Below, piece after piece: positions 17,270 to 26,576 of a stretch of 64,000 nucleotides of DNA; the stretch's first letter is position 1; the number at the start of each line of letters is the position of its first letter. The stretch is from NCBI GenBank assembly GCA_963662675.2, contig CAXXHP010000004.1, forward strand, positions 434,001-498,000, in the 5' to 3' direction. A program made the translations under genes and the position numbers. The stretch comes from G963662675 sp963662675. Its GTDB lineage: Bacteria > Bacteroidota > Bacteroidia > Bacteroidales > Prolixibacteraceae. The notes under the pieces are model-generated. The model saw nothing but the letters and a program-made list of their open reading frames with translations, searched no databases and was not told the origin of the DNA.

Positions 17270-19507
17270 TTAAATCTCAAACGGAATCCGGAAATCACAA
17301 CCTCCTTTAAAGTTGGAGCATCCCCAGGCAGATTTTCCTTTCATAATTTGTCCGGTATTACATTTGGGGCAGCTAGGCTTGTCGTTAATTTCATGTTGAA
17401 GTTGTATGGCTAGATCATCTGTGAGAACCAAGCGTCCATCTATTTTTAATTTTTGATATATAAAGCCTTTAATTATTGATGTTTTGCGTTTGCTGGCTAG
17501 TGTGCTGACTTGCTTGTCTGTTAGTTTTTTTTCATGTAGCACAAACGGAATGGTAAAGCGGCAGCCTTCTTTCCATTCGGAGCAGCCCCAGGCAGATTTG
17601 CCTTTCAGCAACTTGCCTTTACGACAAAGGGGACACACTATTTCTGCAGCAGTTTTGGGGGCGGTTGTCTTTTTTTCTTTAGCCGTTTTTTTGTCTTTCT
17701 CCTTAGCTGCCATTTGTTTGTTTTCATCCACCAAAATGGTAATCTGCCTTTTGGGTGAATTTTTCACCTGCGTAATTACATCTGTAACCATTGCTTTCAT
17801 CTCATTCATAAATTGAGCAATGGGCAGGTCTCCAGACTCAATCTGCCGAAGTTTTCGTTCCCATTGACCGGTTAGTTCAGCCGATTTTAGCAGGTCGTTT
17901 TCAATGCTGTCGATAAGCTCAACTCCTGTTGGTGTGGCAACCAGCCTTTTACGTTCCTTACGGACATAACGTCTACGGAAAAGTGTTTCAATGATGTTGG
18001 CACGGGTTGATGGCCGACCAATCCCATTTTCCTTCATCAGTTCTCGTAGTTCTTCGTCATCTATATTTTTTCCGGCAGTTTCCATAGCTCGAAGTAATGT
18101 AGCTTCAGTAAGGTAGCTCGGTGGCTGTGTTTGTTTTTCCTGTAATTCAGGTTGATGTGGGCCGTGCTCTCCGGTTGCAAATGCAGGTAAAATGCGATCT
18201 TCGTTATTCTCGTCTTTTTCATTCTGAAAAATAACACGCCAACCAGGTTTTAAAATTTGCTTGCCAGTCGTTTTAAAGGGATGTTTACCAATAGTGGCCT
18301 CAATATTTGTGTTAGCAATCTGGCAATCTGGATAAAAAACGGCTATAAACCGTTTTGAAACCAGATCAAATAGCTTTTGTTCGATTTCACTCAAGTCTAT
18401 GCGATTTATACCGGTTGGAATAATTGCGTGGTGATCGGTAATTTTTTTATTGTCAAAGACCTTCGGTGATTTGCGAATTTTACCACTTTCAAGTATGGTG
18501 TTAGTAAGCTTTTCATAGCCTTTCATGTTTTTTAGAATGACTGGTATTTTTTTGTAAATATCATCAGAAAGAAAGGTAGTGTCAACACGAGGATAGGTGG
18601 TCACTTTTTTCTCGTAAAGCGACTGGATGGTCCGTAACGTGTCATTAGCACTAAGACTGAATTTACGGTTGCATTCAATTTGCAGTGAAGTAAGATCGAA
18701 TAATCTGGGTGGATGTTCGTTGCTTTTCTTTGTAGTTATTTTACCAATGTACAATTCAAGGCTTGTAATTCCCTGTATAACGGAGTTGGCTTCTTTTGGT
18801 TTTTGGAAACGGCCTTTAGTCGCTGAAAAAATGGTATCCCGATAGATGGTTTTTATTTCCCAAAATGGCTCAGGCTTGAAATTCTCAATTTGCTTTTGTC
18901 TGTCAACAATTAGAGCCAGAGTAGGGGTTTGCACCCTTCCTATGGATAATACCTGCTTGTTTTGACCATATTTTAAAGTGTAAAGGCGTGTGGCATTCAT
19001 TCCCAGTAACCAGTCGCCAATGGCTCGGGCGCTCCCCGCTTCGTATAGCTTGTCAAACTCTTTACTATCCATCAACTTCCCAAAACCTTCGCGTATAGCT
19101 TCTTCTGTTAACGACGAAATCCATAATCGCTTAACCGGGGCTTTATTGTTTGCCTTAGTTAGCACCCAGCGTTGAATAAGCTCTCCTTCTTGTCCGGCAT
19201 CTCCGCAATTGATGATTTGGTCAGCTTTTTCAATTAAGGATTGAAGAATGGAAAATTGTTTTTTTACCCCTTCGTCTTCGATTATTTTTATGCCAAACCG
19301 TGAGGGGATCATGGGCAATTCATGTATGTTCCAATATTTCCACCTACTGGTATAGTCGTTTGGTTCTTTAAGCGTACAAAAATGGCCAAATGTCCAGCTT
19401 ACCTGATAGCCATTCCCTTCGAAATAACCGTCTTTACGGCTTTTTGCACCTACAATTTGTGCAATTTCTTTAGCAACGCTAGGTTTTTCGGCTATACAGA
19501 CTTTCAT
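17270..19507 (-). CDS. topB: DNA topoisomerase III
   Basis: A 745-residue type IA topoisomerase that decatenates DNA through a single-strand break. The Toprim domain is at the start (CIAEKPSVAKEIA with Glu7, and CGDAGQEGEL with Asp103). The catalytic Tyr305 lies in TTYPRVDTTFL, and NGIGRPSTRANIIETL is the second family signature. The C-terminus carries two Cys4-type zinc ribbons with nearly the same core, each reading KGKSAWGCS, separated by about 70 residues; both end in a FxIPF segment. It follows the CvfB-like gene by 16 bases, so the two are probably co-transcribed. Confidence 0.95.
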   Translation of the reverse strand: MKVCIAEKPSVAKEIAQIVGAKSRKDGYFEGNGYQVSWTFGHFCTLKEPNDYTSRWKYWNIHELPMIPSRFGIKIIEDEGVKKQFSILQSLIEKADQIINCGDAGQEGELIQRWVLTKANNKAPVKRLWISSLTEEAIREGFGKLMDSKEFDKLYEAGSARAIGDWLLGMNATRLYTLKYGQNKQVLSIGRVQTPTLALIVDRQKQIENFKPEPFWEIKTIYRDTIFSATKGRFQKPKEANSVIQGITSLELYIGKITTKKSNEHPPRLFDLTSLQIECNRKFSLSANDTLRTIQSLYEKKVTTYPRVDTTFLSDDIYKKIPVILKNMKGYEKLTNTILESGKIRKSPKVFDNKKITDHHAIIPTGINRIDLSEIEQKLFDLVSKRFIAVFYPDCQIANTNIEATIGKHPFKTTGKQILKPGWRVIFQNEKDENNEDRILPAFATGEHGPHQPELQEKQTQPPSYLTEATLLRAMETAGKNIDDEELRELMKENGIGRPSTRANIIETLFRRRYVRKERKRLVATPTGVELIDSIENDLLKSAELTGQWERKLRQIESGDLPIAQFMNEMKAMVTDVITQVKNSPKRQITILVDENKQMAAKEKDKKTAKEKKTTAPKTAAEIVCPLCRKGKLLKGKSAWGCSEWKEGCRFTIPFVLHEKKLTDKQVSTLASKRKTSIIKGFIYQKLKIDGRLVLTDDLAIQLQHEINDKPSCPKCNTGQIMKGKSAWGCSNFKGGCDFRIPFEI

Positions 19508-19523
19508 TCAATATCGTTAGGAT

Positions 19524-20354
19524 TTAGAGCAATTTAATCCCTTGTTCTTCAATGGAAATTAACCGTTGTTTATACAAAGTTCCAATGGCTTTCTTGAAAT
19601 TCTTTTTGCTAATCTGGAAGGTTTGTTTAATCGTTTCGGGGTCTGTTTTATCATTCAAAGGCAAAAAACCATCATTTGCAGCAAGCTTGTTTAAAATGCC
19701 TTGCGAAATATCATCAATCTTTTCGTAGCCTTCTTTTTGCAACATCAGGTCAATCTTCTCATCGTCCCGTATGTTTTTGATGTAGCCTTTCAATTTATCC
19801 CCGGTTTTAAGTGTCCGGAAAACTTCATTCTTGAATATAACTCCCCAGTGGCTGTTGTCAATGATTGCCTTATAGCCTAAATCGGTTTGTCCGGCAATAA
19901 TCAGGTCCACTTCTTCGCCAACTTCATAGTCAACAGGTATATTGTCAACACATTTGTCGAGCTTTGATGTGCCAACAATACGCTGGCTCTCATCATCTAA
20001 ATAAAGATATACCAGGTATGATTTACCTTCTTCCATTGTCATCTGTTGTTCACGGAATGGTACAAGCAAGTCTTTAGGAAGTCCCCAGTCTAAAAAAGCG
20101 CCGATAGGAGTGGTTGAAAGTACTTTTAGTTTTGCAAATTCACCTACCATTGCAAAAGGCTTGTCTGTAGTGGCTACCAATCTGTCTTCAGAATCCAGAT
20201 AAATAAATACTTCCACCTGATCGCCTGCCTGACAGTTTTCAGGAACATAGCGTTTCGGCATTAGTATCTCTCCATGCTCACCACCATCCAAATAGACACC
20301 AAAGTCTACTGTCTTTACAACTTCTAATTCATTTAATAAGCCAATTGCTGCCAT
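19524..20354 (-). CDS. S1-like RNA-binding protein of the CvfB/YitL family
   Basis: A 276-residue protein built of three consecutive S1-like OB domains and a C-terminal winged helix. Family landmarks are VDFGVYLDGGEHGEILMPKRYVPE near the start (of which GEILMPKRYVP is diagnostic), GAFLDWGLPKDLLVPFREQ in the second domain, and the helix region ISKKNFKKAIGTLYKQRLI at the end. CvfB affects virulence-gene expression in Staphylococcus and binds RNA; the role in Bacteroidota is not established. Transcribed ahead of topB with a 16-base gap. Confidence 0.9.
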   Translation of the reverse strand: MAAIGLLNELEVVKTVDFGVYLDGGEHGEILMPKRYVPENCQAGDQVEVFIYLDSEDRLVATTDKPFAMVGEFAKLKVLSTTPIGAFLDWGLPKDLLVPFREQQMTMEEGKSYLVYLYLDDESQRIVGTSKLDKCVDNIPVDYEVGEEVDLIIAGQTDLGYKAIIDNSHWGVIFKNEVFRTLKTGDKLKGYIKNIRDDEKIDLMLQKEGYEKIDDISQGILNKLAANDGFLPLNDKTDPETIKQTFQISKKNFKKAIGTLYKQRLISIEEQGIKLL

Positions 20355-20376
20355 AAACTTGTTTTTTTGTAGTTCG

Positions 20377-20384
20377 CAAAGGTA
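20377..20384 (-). promoter_or_regulatory. Candidate -7 element for the cvfB-like/topB operon
   Basis: TACCTTTG on the minus strand fits TAnnTTTG exactly, about 23 bases before the ATG at 20354. The -33 position is poorly conserved. Confidence 0.45.
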
Positions 20385-20516
20385 AGGCTTTATGCCGAAA
20401 ATATGGTGATCTGTTTGTGGTTTGTTGATGTATTAGAAAGACAATATTCCGTTATTGTCTTCAAGGATATTTACAAATGATTTTTAGACAAAGCTCTTTA
20501 GAACCCTGAAAAAACA

Positions 20517-20524
20517 TATTTTTG
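20517..20524 (+). promoter_or_regulatory. Candidate -7 element for the Gfo/Idh/MocA gene
   Basis: TATTTTTG matches TAnnTTTG and lies 21 bases before the ATG at 20546. It overlaps the TTG at 20522, which argues against that codon being the start. Confidence 0.45.
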
Positions 20525-20545
20525 TTTGAAACAGAACTTCATGTT

Positions 20546-21640
20546 ATGGAAATTATCAAGATAGGATTTATTGGAGCCGGAGGCATTGCTCGTTCTCATG
20601 CTTTTGCACTACAGTCGTTGAAGTATTATTATGATGAAGTACCAAAAGTGATTCTTGAGTCTGTATGCTCAGCAACGGCTTTTAAACGAGAGAAATTTGC
20701 GAATCAGTTTGGATTTTTAAAGGCAGAGGATGAATCCTTATTTTTCAGAAATGAGGAAATCAATGCCGTGTTTATTTTGGGACCAAACAAAGTACATTTT
20801 GATCACCTCAAAAAGGCTTTGGAAATGCCGAATGTCCGCTTTATATATTTGGAAAAGCCTGTTTGTGGGTCGAAAGAAGAAGAGGAACAAATGCTGAAGT
20901 TATTAGATAAGATAAATACTCAAGTTAAGGTTCAGGTGGGTTTTCAGTATTTGCAAACGGCTTCGGTTAGGGAGGCTTTGAATTTTTGGAAATCAGGAGT
21001 ATTGGGTAACCCGATTCATTTTGATGTGAAATACTATCATGGCGATTATCTTGAGTCTTCATATCGTGAAAAAAGGCAGACACGGCTTACTCCAGCTCCG
21101 GATGGCGGTGCAATGGCCGATTTAGGTTCACATGCATTAAGCATGCTGCTTGCATTTATGGGGAATAATCTTAAAATTACCGGGGCACTGCAAGCGGGAG
21201 AATTTGGTGATGTGCCGGAGGGATCAGATCTGTTTAGTTCAATTTCGCTTTTTGATACTTCCAGTCATGCGGTAGGTAATTTGTCAGCGAGTCGTATTAG
21301 CGCAGGAACAGGCGATTTAATTAATATTGAGATTTTTGCAGAAAAGGGAGCTATTCGTTATTCTTCACTCAAAGCCGAATTATTTGAATATTTTTTAGAA
21401 GAAACCCAACAATGGACAACACAAACTGTTGGTAGTCATTACAAACCAATCAGTAGTTTTCCTTCGGGACATGTTCCTCCCGGTTGGTTACGCTCTATGG
21501 TGCATGCACATTATCTTTTTCTAGGAGGAAAGGATGATAAAGCTTTTGTCACAGATTTGAAACATGGGCTTGACGTGCAGCGTTTGGTAAGGGAAACAGC
21601 TGATCATTTGTTAACATTTCGAGATAGAATAAAAGAATGA
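20546..21640 (+). CDS. Gfo/Idh/MocA-family oxidoreductase
   Basis: A 364-residue NAD(P)-dependent dehydrogenase of sugars or sugar derivatives. The N-terminal Rossmann fold reads IGFIGAGGIARSHAFAL. The YLEKPVCGSKEEEE segment holds the conserved EKP Lys that acts in catalysis, and GGAMADLGSHALSMLL contains the D..H motif of the substrate site. The ATG at 20546 is chosen because the Rossmann strand starts four codons later; the TTG at 20522 sits inside the likely promoter. Its stop overlaps the malQ ATG by four bases, so it is coupled to alpha-glucan metabolism, but the exact substrate is unknown. Confidence 0.88.
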   Translation: MEIIKIGFIGAGGIARSHAFALQSLKYYYDEVPKVILESVCSATAFKREKFANQFGFLKAEDESLFFRNEEINAVFILGPNKVHFDHLKKALEMPNVRFIYLEKPVCGSKEEEEQMLKLLDKINTQVKVQVGFQYLQTASVREALNFWKSGVLGNPIHFDVKYYHGDYLESSYREKRQTRLTPAPDGGAMADLGSHALSMLLAFMGNNLKITGALQAGEFGDVPEGSDLFSSISLFDTSSHAVGNLSASRISAGTGDLINIEIFAEKGAIRYSSLKAELFEYFLEETQQWTTQTVGSHYKPISSFPSGHVPPGWLRSMVHAHYLFLGGKDDKAFVTDLKHGLDVQRLVRETADHLLTFRDRIKE

Positions 21641-23130
21641 TAAATCGTTGTAGTGGAATATTGCTTCATATCAGCTCACTGCCCAATAAGTATGGTATAG
21701 GTGCAATGGGACATGATGCTTATGAGTTTGTTGATTTTTTACATGAAACAAATCAACAGCTTTGGCAAATATTGCCACTGGGCCCAACAGGATATGGCAA
21801 TTCTCCCTACCAGTCATTCTCCGCATTTGCCGGAAATATTCTTCTAATAAGCATGGAGAAACTTATTGATGATGGTTTAATACATGAGGGTGATTTAAAA
21901 GAAATGCCTGAGTTGTCATCTGAAAAGGTTGAATATGATTCTGTGTTAAAAGGGAAGACACAGCTTTTGAGAAAAGCCTATTTAGCGTTTCTTGAAAATT
22001 TTGATAGATGGAAGACGAATTACAATACTTTTTTGGGAGAACACACTTGGTGGCTAGATGATTATGCTCTTTTTTGTGCATTAAAGGGTGAAAATGAAAA
22101 ATTATGCTGGAATGCATGGAAAGATAAGGTTAAGCATAGAGAGAGGCATGTATTAGATTTCGCCATGCATAAGCACGCTAATGAGATTGATTTTCAGCGA
22201 TTTGTACAGTTTGTTTTTTTCAGGCAATGGTTTGAGCTTAAATCCTATGCCAATGAAAAGGGGATTCGCATTATTGGTGATTTACCCCTTTATGTGTCGA
22301 TGGATAGTTCAGATGTTTGGGGGAATCAGGATATTTTTATGCTCGATGATGAAGGACAGATGACCCATGTGGGTGGTGTGCCTCCAGATTATTTTAGCGA
22401 GACAGGCCAGTATTGGGGATGTCCGGTTTTTAATTGGGACAGGTTAGCAGAGCGTAAATACGATTGGTGGGCTGCGCGTATGCATTTTAATCTACGTATG
22501 TTTGATCTTATTCGCATAGATCATTTCAGGGGGTTGGAGTCGTACTGGTCAATACCGGCTATGGAAGAGACAGCAATTAATGGAGAATGGAAGCCGGCAA
22601 AAGGGTATGAAATGCTGAGTTTGTTGCAATCGCAATTGGGAGAACTGCCTGTAATTGCAGAAGATTTAGGCATAATTACTCCTGAAGTTGAAAAATTGAG
22701 AGATGACTTTAACTTACCGGGCATGAAAGTATTGCAGTTTGCATTTGCTTCGGATGGAACGAATATTGATTTGCCCCATAATTATACGCCAAAATCTGTC
22801 GTTTATACAGGAACGCATGATAATAATACAACAATAGGCTGGTTGAAGACAGCTACTAAAGTTGAGCGAAAAAACCTAAAAACGTATTTCAGTTCAGGAT
22901 GGAGCAATATCCACAGATGTATAATTGAGGCTGCATGGTCATCAGTAGCACAAATGGCTATTTTGCCCATGCAGGATTTATTAGAGCTGGATAGCAGGGG
23001 ACGTATGAATACACCTGGAACTATTGGGGATAATTGGGAATGGCGTTTAGAGTGGAAAACACTGAAGAAACAGCACAAGGAATTTCTTAAAACATTAACT
23101 CACCGGTATAATCGTCAACCAAAATTGTGA
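21637..23130 (+). CDS. malQ: 4-alpha-glucanotransferase (amylomaltase, GH77)
   Basis: A 497-residue glycosidase-family enzyme that moves alpha-1,4-glucan chains between acceptors during maltodextrin or glycogen turnover. Active-site landmarks are the nucleophile Asp in LIRIDHFRGLESYW, the acid/base Glu in PVIAEDLGIITPEV, and the transition-state Asp in YTGTHDNNTTIGW. Length and the N-terminal sequence RCSGILLHISSLPNKYGIG are typical of the short bacterial form without N-terminal starch-binding domains. Overlaps the preceding oxidoreductase by four bases. Confidence 0.95.
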   Translation: MINRCSGILLHISSLPNKYGIGAMGHDAYEFVDFLHETNQQLWQILPLGPTGYGNSPYQSFSAFAGNILLISMEKLIDDGLIHEGDLKEMPELSSEKVEYDSVLKGKTQLLRKAYLAFLENFDRWKTNYNTFLGEHTWWLDDYALFCALKGENEKLCWNAWKDKVKHRERHVLDFAMHKHANEIDFQRFVQFVFFRQWFELKSYANEKGIRIIGDLPLYVSMDSSDVWGNQDIFMLDDEGQMTHVGGVPPDYFSETGQYWGCPVFNWDRLAERKYDWWAARMHFNLRMFDLIRIDHFRGLESYWSIPAMEETAINGEWKPAKGYEMLSLLQSQLGELPVIAEDLGIITPEVEKLRDDFNLPGMKVLQFAFASDGTNIDLPHNYTPKSVVYTGTHDNNTTIGWLKTATKVERKNLKTYFSSGWSNIHRCIIEAAWSSVAQMAILPMQDLLELDSRGRMNTPGTIGDNWEWRLEWKTLKKQHKEFLKTLTHRYNRQPKL

Positions 23131-23174
23131 GCTTTGCCAATAAATTTGATTGCTAGAAATCATTTCTGAATATT

Positions 23175-23210
23175 GAAAAAGAGGCTTTTAATTCAAAAAG
23201 CCTCTTTTTT
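23175..23210 (+). terminator. Rho-independent terminator after malQ
   Basis: A stem pairing AAAAGAGGCTTTT with AAAAAGCCTCTTTT around a short AATTC loop, ending in a run of Ts. Confidence 0.85.
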
Positions 23211-23243
23211 ATGGGATACTATAACAACGTAGAAATGAAATGA

Positions 23244-23459
23244 CTAATAATCGTCATTCTCATCACTGTCAAACGAATAATCAGCTTCTGAATTAAATGT
23301 TAATTCGTCAAGAGGCCCATCGTCAAATTCATCGTAGATAGATAACCGTTTTTTTGAACTTTTATCTTTCTTTACTCCTTTGCCCAGCTGGCTGCTGGCA
23401 TCATTTTTCTCAATGTCTGAATGTTTATAATTCTTTTTTGAGTTGTTGTTCGTTTTCAT
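23244..23459 (-). CDS. Small charged protein of unknown function
   Basis: A 71-residue frame with a striking charge split. The N-terminal 40 residues are Lys/Asn/Ser-rich (for example GKGVKKDKSSKKRL) and the C-terminal 30 are Asp/Glu-rich, ending DSDENDDY. There is no hydrophobic segment, signal or cysteine, and it is expected to be disordered. It sits alone between two convergent or distant genes, with a terminator from malQ on the opposite strand just beyond its 3' end. I do not recognise a family. The strongly directional composition argues for a real gene, but a chance frame is possible. Confidence 0.5.
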   Translation of the reverse strand: MKTNNNSKKNYKHSDIEKNDASSQLGKGVKKDKSSKKRLSIYDEFDDGPLDELTFNSEADYSFDSDENDDY

Positions 23460-23824
23460 TTTTCTCTAAAAAACTTAGTTTACAATAAATTACAATACAA
23501 AATAGTTGTTGATTTGTGTTTTTGTAAAAAAACTATATTTTTTTCAATTTTTCCAAAAAAAGTTGACGTTTTTTTTCTTTAAAACCCTGTTGTGGAACTA
23601 TTTGAGTACTCATATTCATTTATTAAACACTTTTTATTTGTCAGTATGTCAATGTGTTGCGTGGCGTAGTCGCTGGGAGTGTAAAATTTAATTACTCCGT
23701 AAAATGCAGTGGGTTTATAAAATAATTAGACTAATCCCGATATTTTAACGTGAAAATAGATGTGATGTTTCAGTCTAAAAAATTTCGTTTAGCAGTTAAT
23801 TACAACAAAAAAACATGATCTATC
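23460..23824. other. AT-rich intergenic region
   Basis: About 365 bases rich in poly-A and poly-T tracts. I see no credible coding frame, repeat or RNA. It presumably carries the promoter of the small charged protein on the minus strand. Confidence 0.4.
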
Positions 23825-24565
23825 TTACTGAGGCACGAACGTGTAGGTTATTGTGCCTTGTTGTGGAGAGGGAGCAGATTGATCAGCATTAAATACTGTT
23901 CGTAGAGCTGCCTGTTCCGCATATACCGGTAGCAGAGGGTCGTTAATTTGGTCATTCTTTTGGACAACAGCTTTTATCACTTTCCCAGAGATAGATACCC
24001 AAATGTTAACCGTAATAATTCCCCCTCCTCGTGCTAAATATACCGGAATGGGCAATCTCGTGTGGTAACGGTTCTCCAGAAAATAATGAATGTTGCTTTC
24101 ACCAGAATAGATGGTGTTTTTAATTTCTGAGAGATCAATGCCTTCTGTCGTTACTTCTGGCATTTCAAATTCTTTGATCTCTGGTATTTCTTTCGATAAT
24201 TGACTGCTAACATCCGACACAAGTTGCTGTGCGGCAGCAATTTCTTGCATATAGTCGCTATCGAAAAAGGGATCCTCTACTGGTGCATCATTAACGGCTC
24301 TGTTGCTTCTCGAGTTTGAGCTTTGCAATTGATTGTCATTTGCAGGGGTGTTTTCATCTTCTTGATTGTCTTCTGGTTTTTCCTCTACTATTTCGGGCAT
24401 GAGCTCTTCAATAGATGTGAAATCAATAAGAATGGGTTCTTCCTTCACTTCTCCTTTCATATCGACTTTTGCAAGCAAAAAACTACTAAATAGTAGGATA
24501 TGAAATACTAAGGTGCCAATGACACCATAGATATTTTCCTGATATAGTTTTTTCAGTTTCTGCAT
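23825..24565 (-). CDS. TonB-family energy transducer-like protein
   Basis: A 246-residue membrane-anchored periplasmic protein. The N-terminus KLYQENIYGVIGTLVFHILLF is typical of TonB/AgrC-like transducers in Bacteroidota, with one transmembrane helix. An acidic linker follows (EEKPEDNQEDE, not the Pro-Lys linker of proteobacterial TonB). The C-terminal region, GGGIITVNIWVSISGKVIKA and then YAEQAALRTVF, matches the TonB C-terminal fold. I start at 24565, where the family begins; a frame-open upstream ATG at 24634 would add 23 residues including a Lys run. ExbB and ExbD genes are not in the window. Confidence 0.82.
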   Translation of the reverse strand: MQKLKKLYQENIYGVIGTLVFHILLFSSFLLAKVDMKGEVKEEPILIDFTSIEELMPEIVEEKPEDNQEDENTPANDNQLQSSNSRSNRAVNDAPVEDPFFDSDYMQEIAAAQQLVSDVSSQLSKEIPEIKEFEMPEVTTEGIDLSEIKNTIYSGESNIHYFLENRYHTRLPIPVYLARGGGIITVNIWVSISGKVIKAVVQKNDQINDPLLPVYAEQAALRTVFNADQSAPSPQQGTITYTFVPQ

Positions 24566-24681
24566 GCTATGCAAAGTTAAAAACAAAGGGGGTAAATGTA
24601 CTTTTTTTTTCTTTTTTGAATGAACAAAACTCATGTGTGTTGGTCATTACTTGTTGTTGTTCCAAAATGAACGTTAAAATT

Positions 24682-24711
24682 TTTGACATCGATATAATCC
24701 ACTTATCTTTA
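24682..24711 (+). promoter_or_regulatory. Bacteroidota-type promoter before the POTRA/beta-barrel gene
   Basis: TTTG at 24682-24685, an 18-base spacer, then TATCTTTA at 24704-24711, one mismatch from TAnnTTTG. The ATG follows 33 bases later. Confidence 0.6.
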
Positions 24712-24744
24712 AAGAAGATTTTTTTTAGTAGATGCTAATCCCGC

Positions 24745-26574
24745 ATGAAGCAACAATGGCTTTTTATAATATTAATTAATTTATGTGTTTTTACCGACAC
24801 GTCTGGTTTGACAATTCATCCGGATTCATTGGCTTCAGAGTCATTTAAGACAGAACTTTTCTACGATAGCCTGAAGACCAAAGCATATCGTAACGGATTC
24901 ACAAAACTAGTATATTCCGCAGTTGTTAATGGAAAGAGTTCTGATGATGGTTTGTCGGTTCAGTACGAGATTCTTCAAAAGTTACAAGGAAAAACCATCA
25001 CTTCTATTAAGCTAATACGATTGGATGTTTTTGGTCCATCATTTCAGGATACAACGAAGGCTGCAAGAACTAAGGTGGGTGCTTTTGGAAATAAACTTCA
25101 TACAAAAACTAATCAAAGAATAATACGAAAGAGTCTGGTTGTTGAAGTAGGTGATACTTTAAATGTCGATGAGATACTTGAAAATGAGCGGATAATCAGA
25201 ACCTTGCCCTTTATTAAAGATGTTAGGTTTTTGGCAGTTGAAAATCAGCTCGATAGCTCTCAAGTTGAATTGACTGTTTTAACGAAAGACGTTTTTGCAT
25301 TTGGAGTAGGAGGGCGTCTTAATGGAATAGAGTCTGCTTCACTTGAAATGTATAATAAGAATATTTGGGGTATTGGTCATCAAATATCGGCCAAAGTTAT
25401 TGGGAACAAAGATGATGAGCCATACGTGGGGGTGGAAGGTTTTTATACCATAAACAACATTAATGGAGATTTCATAAACCTTACGTTGGGTTATGCCAAT
25501 ACTTACAAGCGGGAGGGGATCTTATTCGCTTTTGATAAAGAATTTATACAAACGACAACGAAATGGGGAGGTGGTCTTGCTGCCTATCGGCTTTTGAGAT
25601 CTGACAGACTGGTTGACAACAATCAGGTGCCGGTTGAATCCCCACTTGATTATAGCACAATAGATGCTTGGAGTGGTTATTCATTTCAACTAAACAATAA
25701 CAGACCTACAAAAAAATTACAACTGATAGTTTCGGGTAGAATCAGACATTTGAAATTCTTTGAGAGACCGGAATCGGGAATTGATAACAACCAATATTTT
25801 GCCAATTCTAACATGTATTTGGGGAGTATTAGCTTGTCGCGCAGAACTTATGTTCGTGATGAATTAGTTTATAGTTATGGAATTACTGAAGATATTCCGA
25901 AAGGTTTTTTGCATGAATGGGTTCTTGGGTATGATGATAATGAGTTCGTAAAGCGTTGGCACTCACATCTGTATTTCTCAACTGGTAATATTTTGGGGAA
26001 TAAACCCATTTATTTGTTTGCGTCTGCTGGGGTGGGCAGTTTTTTCAATGCCAATCGGATGGAACAGGGAATGGCAGAACTTAATGTCAATTACATTAGT
26101 CGGCTTTTTAATATTGGCTCTCAGCAGGTCAGGCAGTTTTTAAATTTGAGATTTATATATGGTATAAATCGTTTTGAGCAAGAGAATTTATATTTGGGCA
26201 ATGGACGTGGTATTCGAGGATTTAGAAGTGCTGAAGCAATTGGCAAACAGCGACTTTCACTAAATGCGGAGACCGTATTCTTTCAGAAAAAAAATATTCT
26301 GGATTTCAATTTTGCCTTTTATGGTTTTGCAGATGTTGGGGTTATTGGACCTTCAGAAACATCAATTTTTAATGAAAACTGTTATGCGGGGATAGGGACG
26401 GGTATTCGTATTCGTAGCGAGAGTTTAGTGTTTAATACGTTACAGCTTTGTTTAGCCTATTATCCTATGCATCCATCTGATGTCGATGATTTTGGTGTTA
26501 CTTTCACAGAGCGTAGCAAAAGCCGGTTTTACAGCTTCCAGGCACGCAGGCCTGATCCTCTGATCTATCGGTGA
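24745..26574 (+). CDS. BamA/TamA-like outer-membrane protein with POTRA domain
   Basis: A 609-residue exported protein. A short signal peptide is followed by a POTRA-like region (KSLVVEVGDTLNVDEILENE, with IRTLPFIKDVRF) and a long alternating beta-barrel with the typical surface-antigen motif LYLGNGRGIRGFR near residue 495. The C-terminal stretch is rich in aromatic-ended strands. Proteins of this type insert or export other outer-membrane proteins, or act as single-POTRA patatin-like or two-partner relatives. This one has a shorter POTRA region than BamA, so it is probably an accessory transporter. It is divergent from the TonB-like gene. Confidence 0.82.
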   Translation: MKQQWLFIILINLCVFTDTSGLTIHPDSLASESFKTELFYDSLKTKAYRNGFTKLVYSAVVNGKSSDDGLSVQYEILQKLQGKTITSIKLIRLDVFGPSFQDTTKAARTKVGAFGNKLHTKTNQRIIRKSLVVEVGDTLNVDEILENERIIRTLPFIKDVRFLAVENQLDSSQVELTVLTKDVFAFGVGGRLNGIESASLEMYNKNIWGIGHQISAKVIGNKDDEPYVGVEGFYTINNINGDFINLTLGYANTYKREGILFAFDKEFIQTTTKWGGGLAAYRLLRSDRLVDNNQVPVESPLDYSTIDAWSGYSFQLNNNRPTKKLQLIVSGRIRHLKFFERPESGIDNNQYFANSNMYLGSISLSRRTYVRDELVYSYGITEDIPKGFLHEWVLGYDDNEFVKRWHSHLYFSTGNILGNKPIYLFASAGVGSFFNANRMEQGMAELNVNYISRLFNIGSQQVRQFLNLRFIYGINRFEQENLYLGNGRGIRGFRSAEAIGKQRLSLNAETVFFQKKNILDFNFAFYGFADVGVIGPSETSIFNENCYAGIGTGIRIRSESLVFNTLQLCLAYYPMHPSDVDDFGVTFTERSKSRFYSFQARRPDPLIYR

Positions 26575-26576
26575 TT

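Noticed and set aside
24572..24579. TAACTTTG on the minus strand as promoter of the TonB-like gene
   Set aside because: It fits TAnnTTTG but lies 7 bases before the preferred ATG at 24565, which would make the message nearly leaderless, and there is no -33 element.
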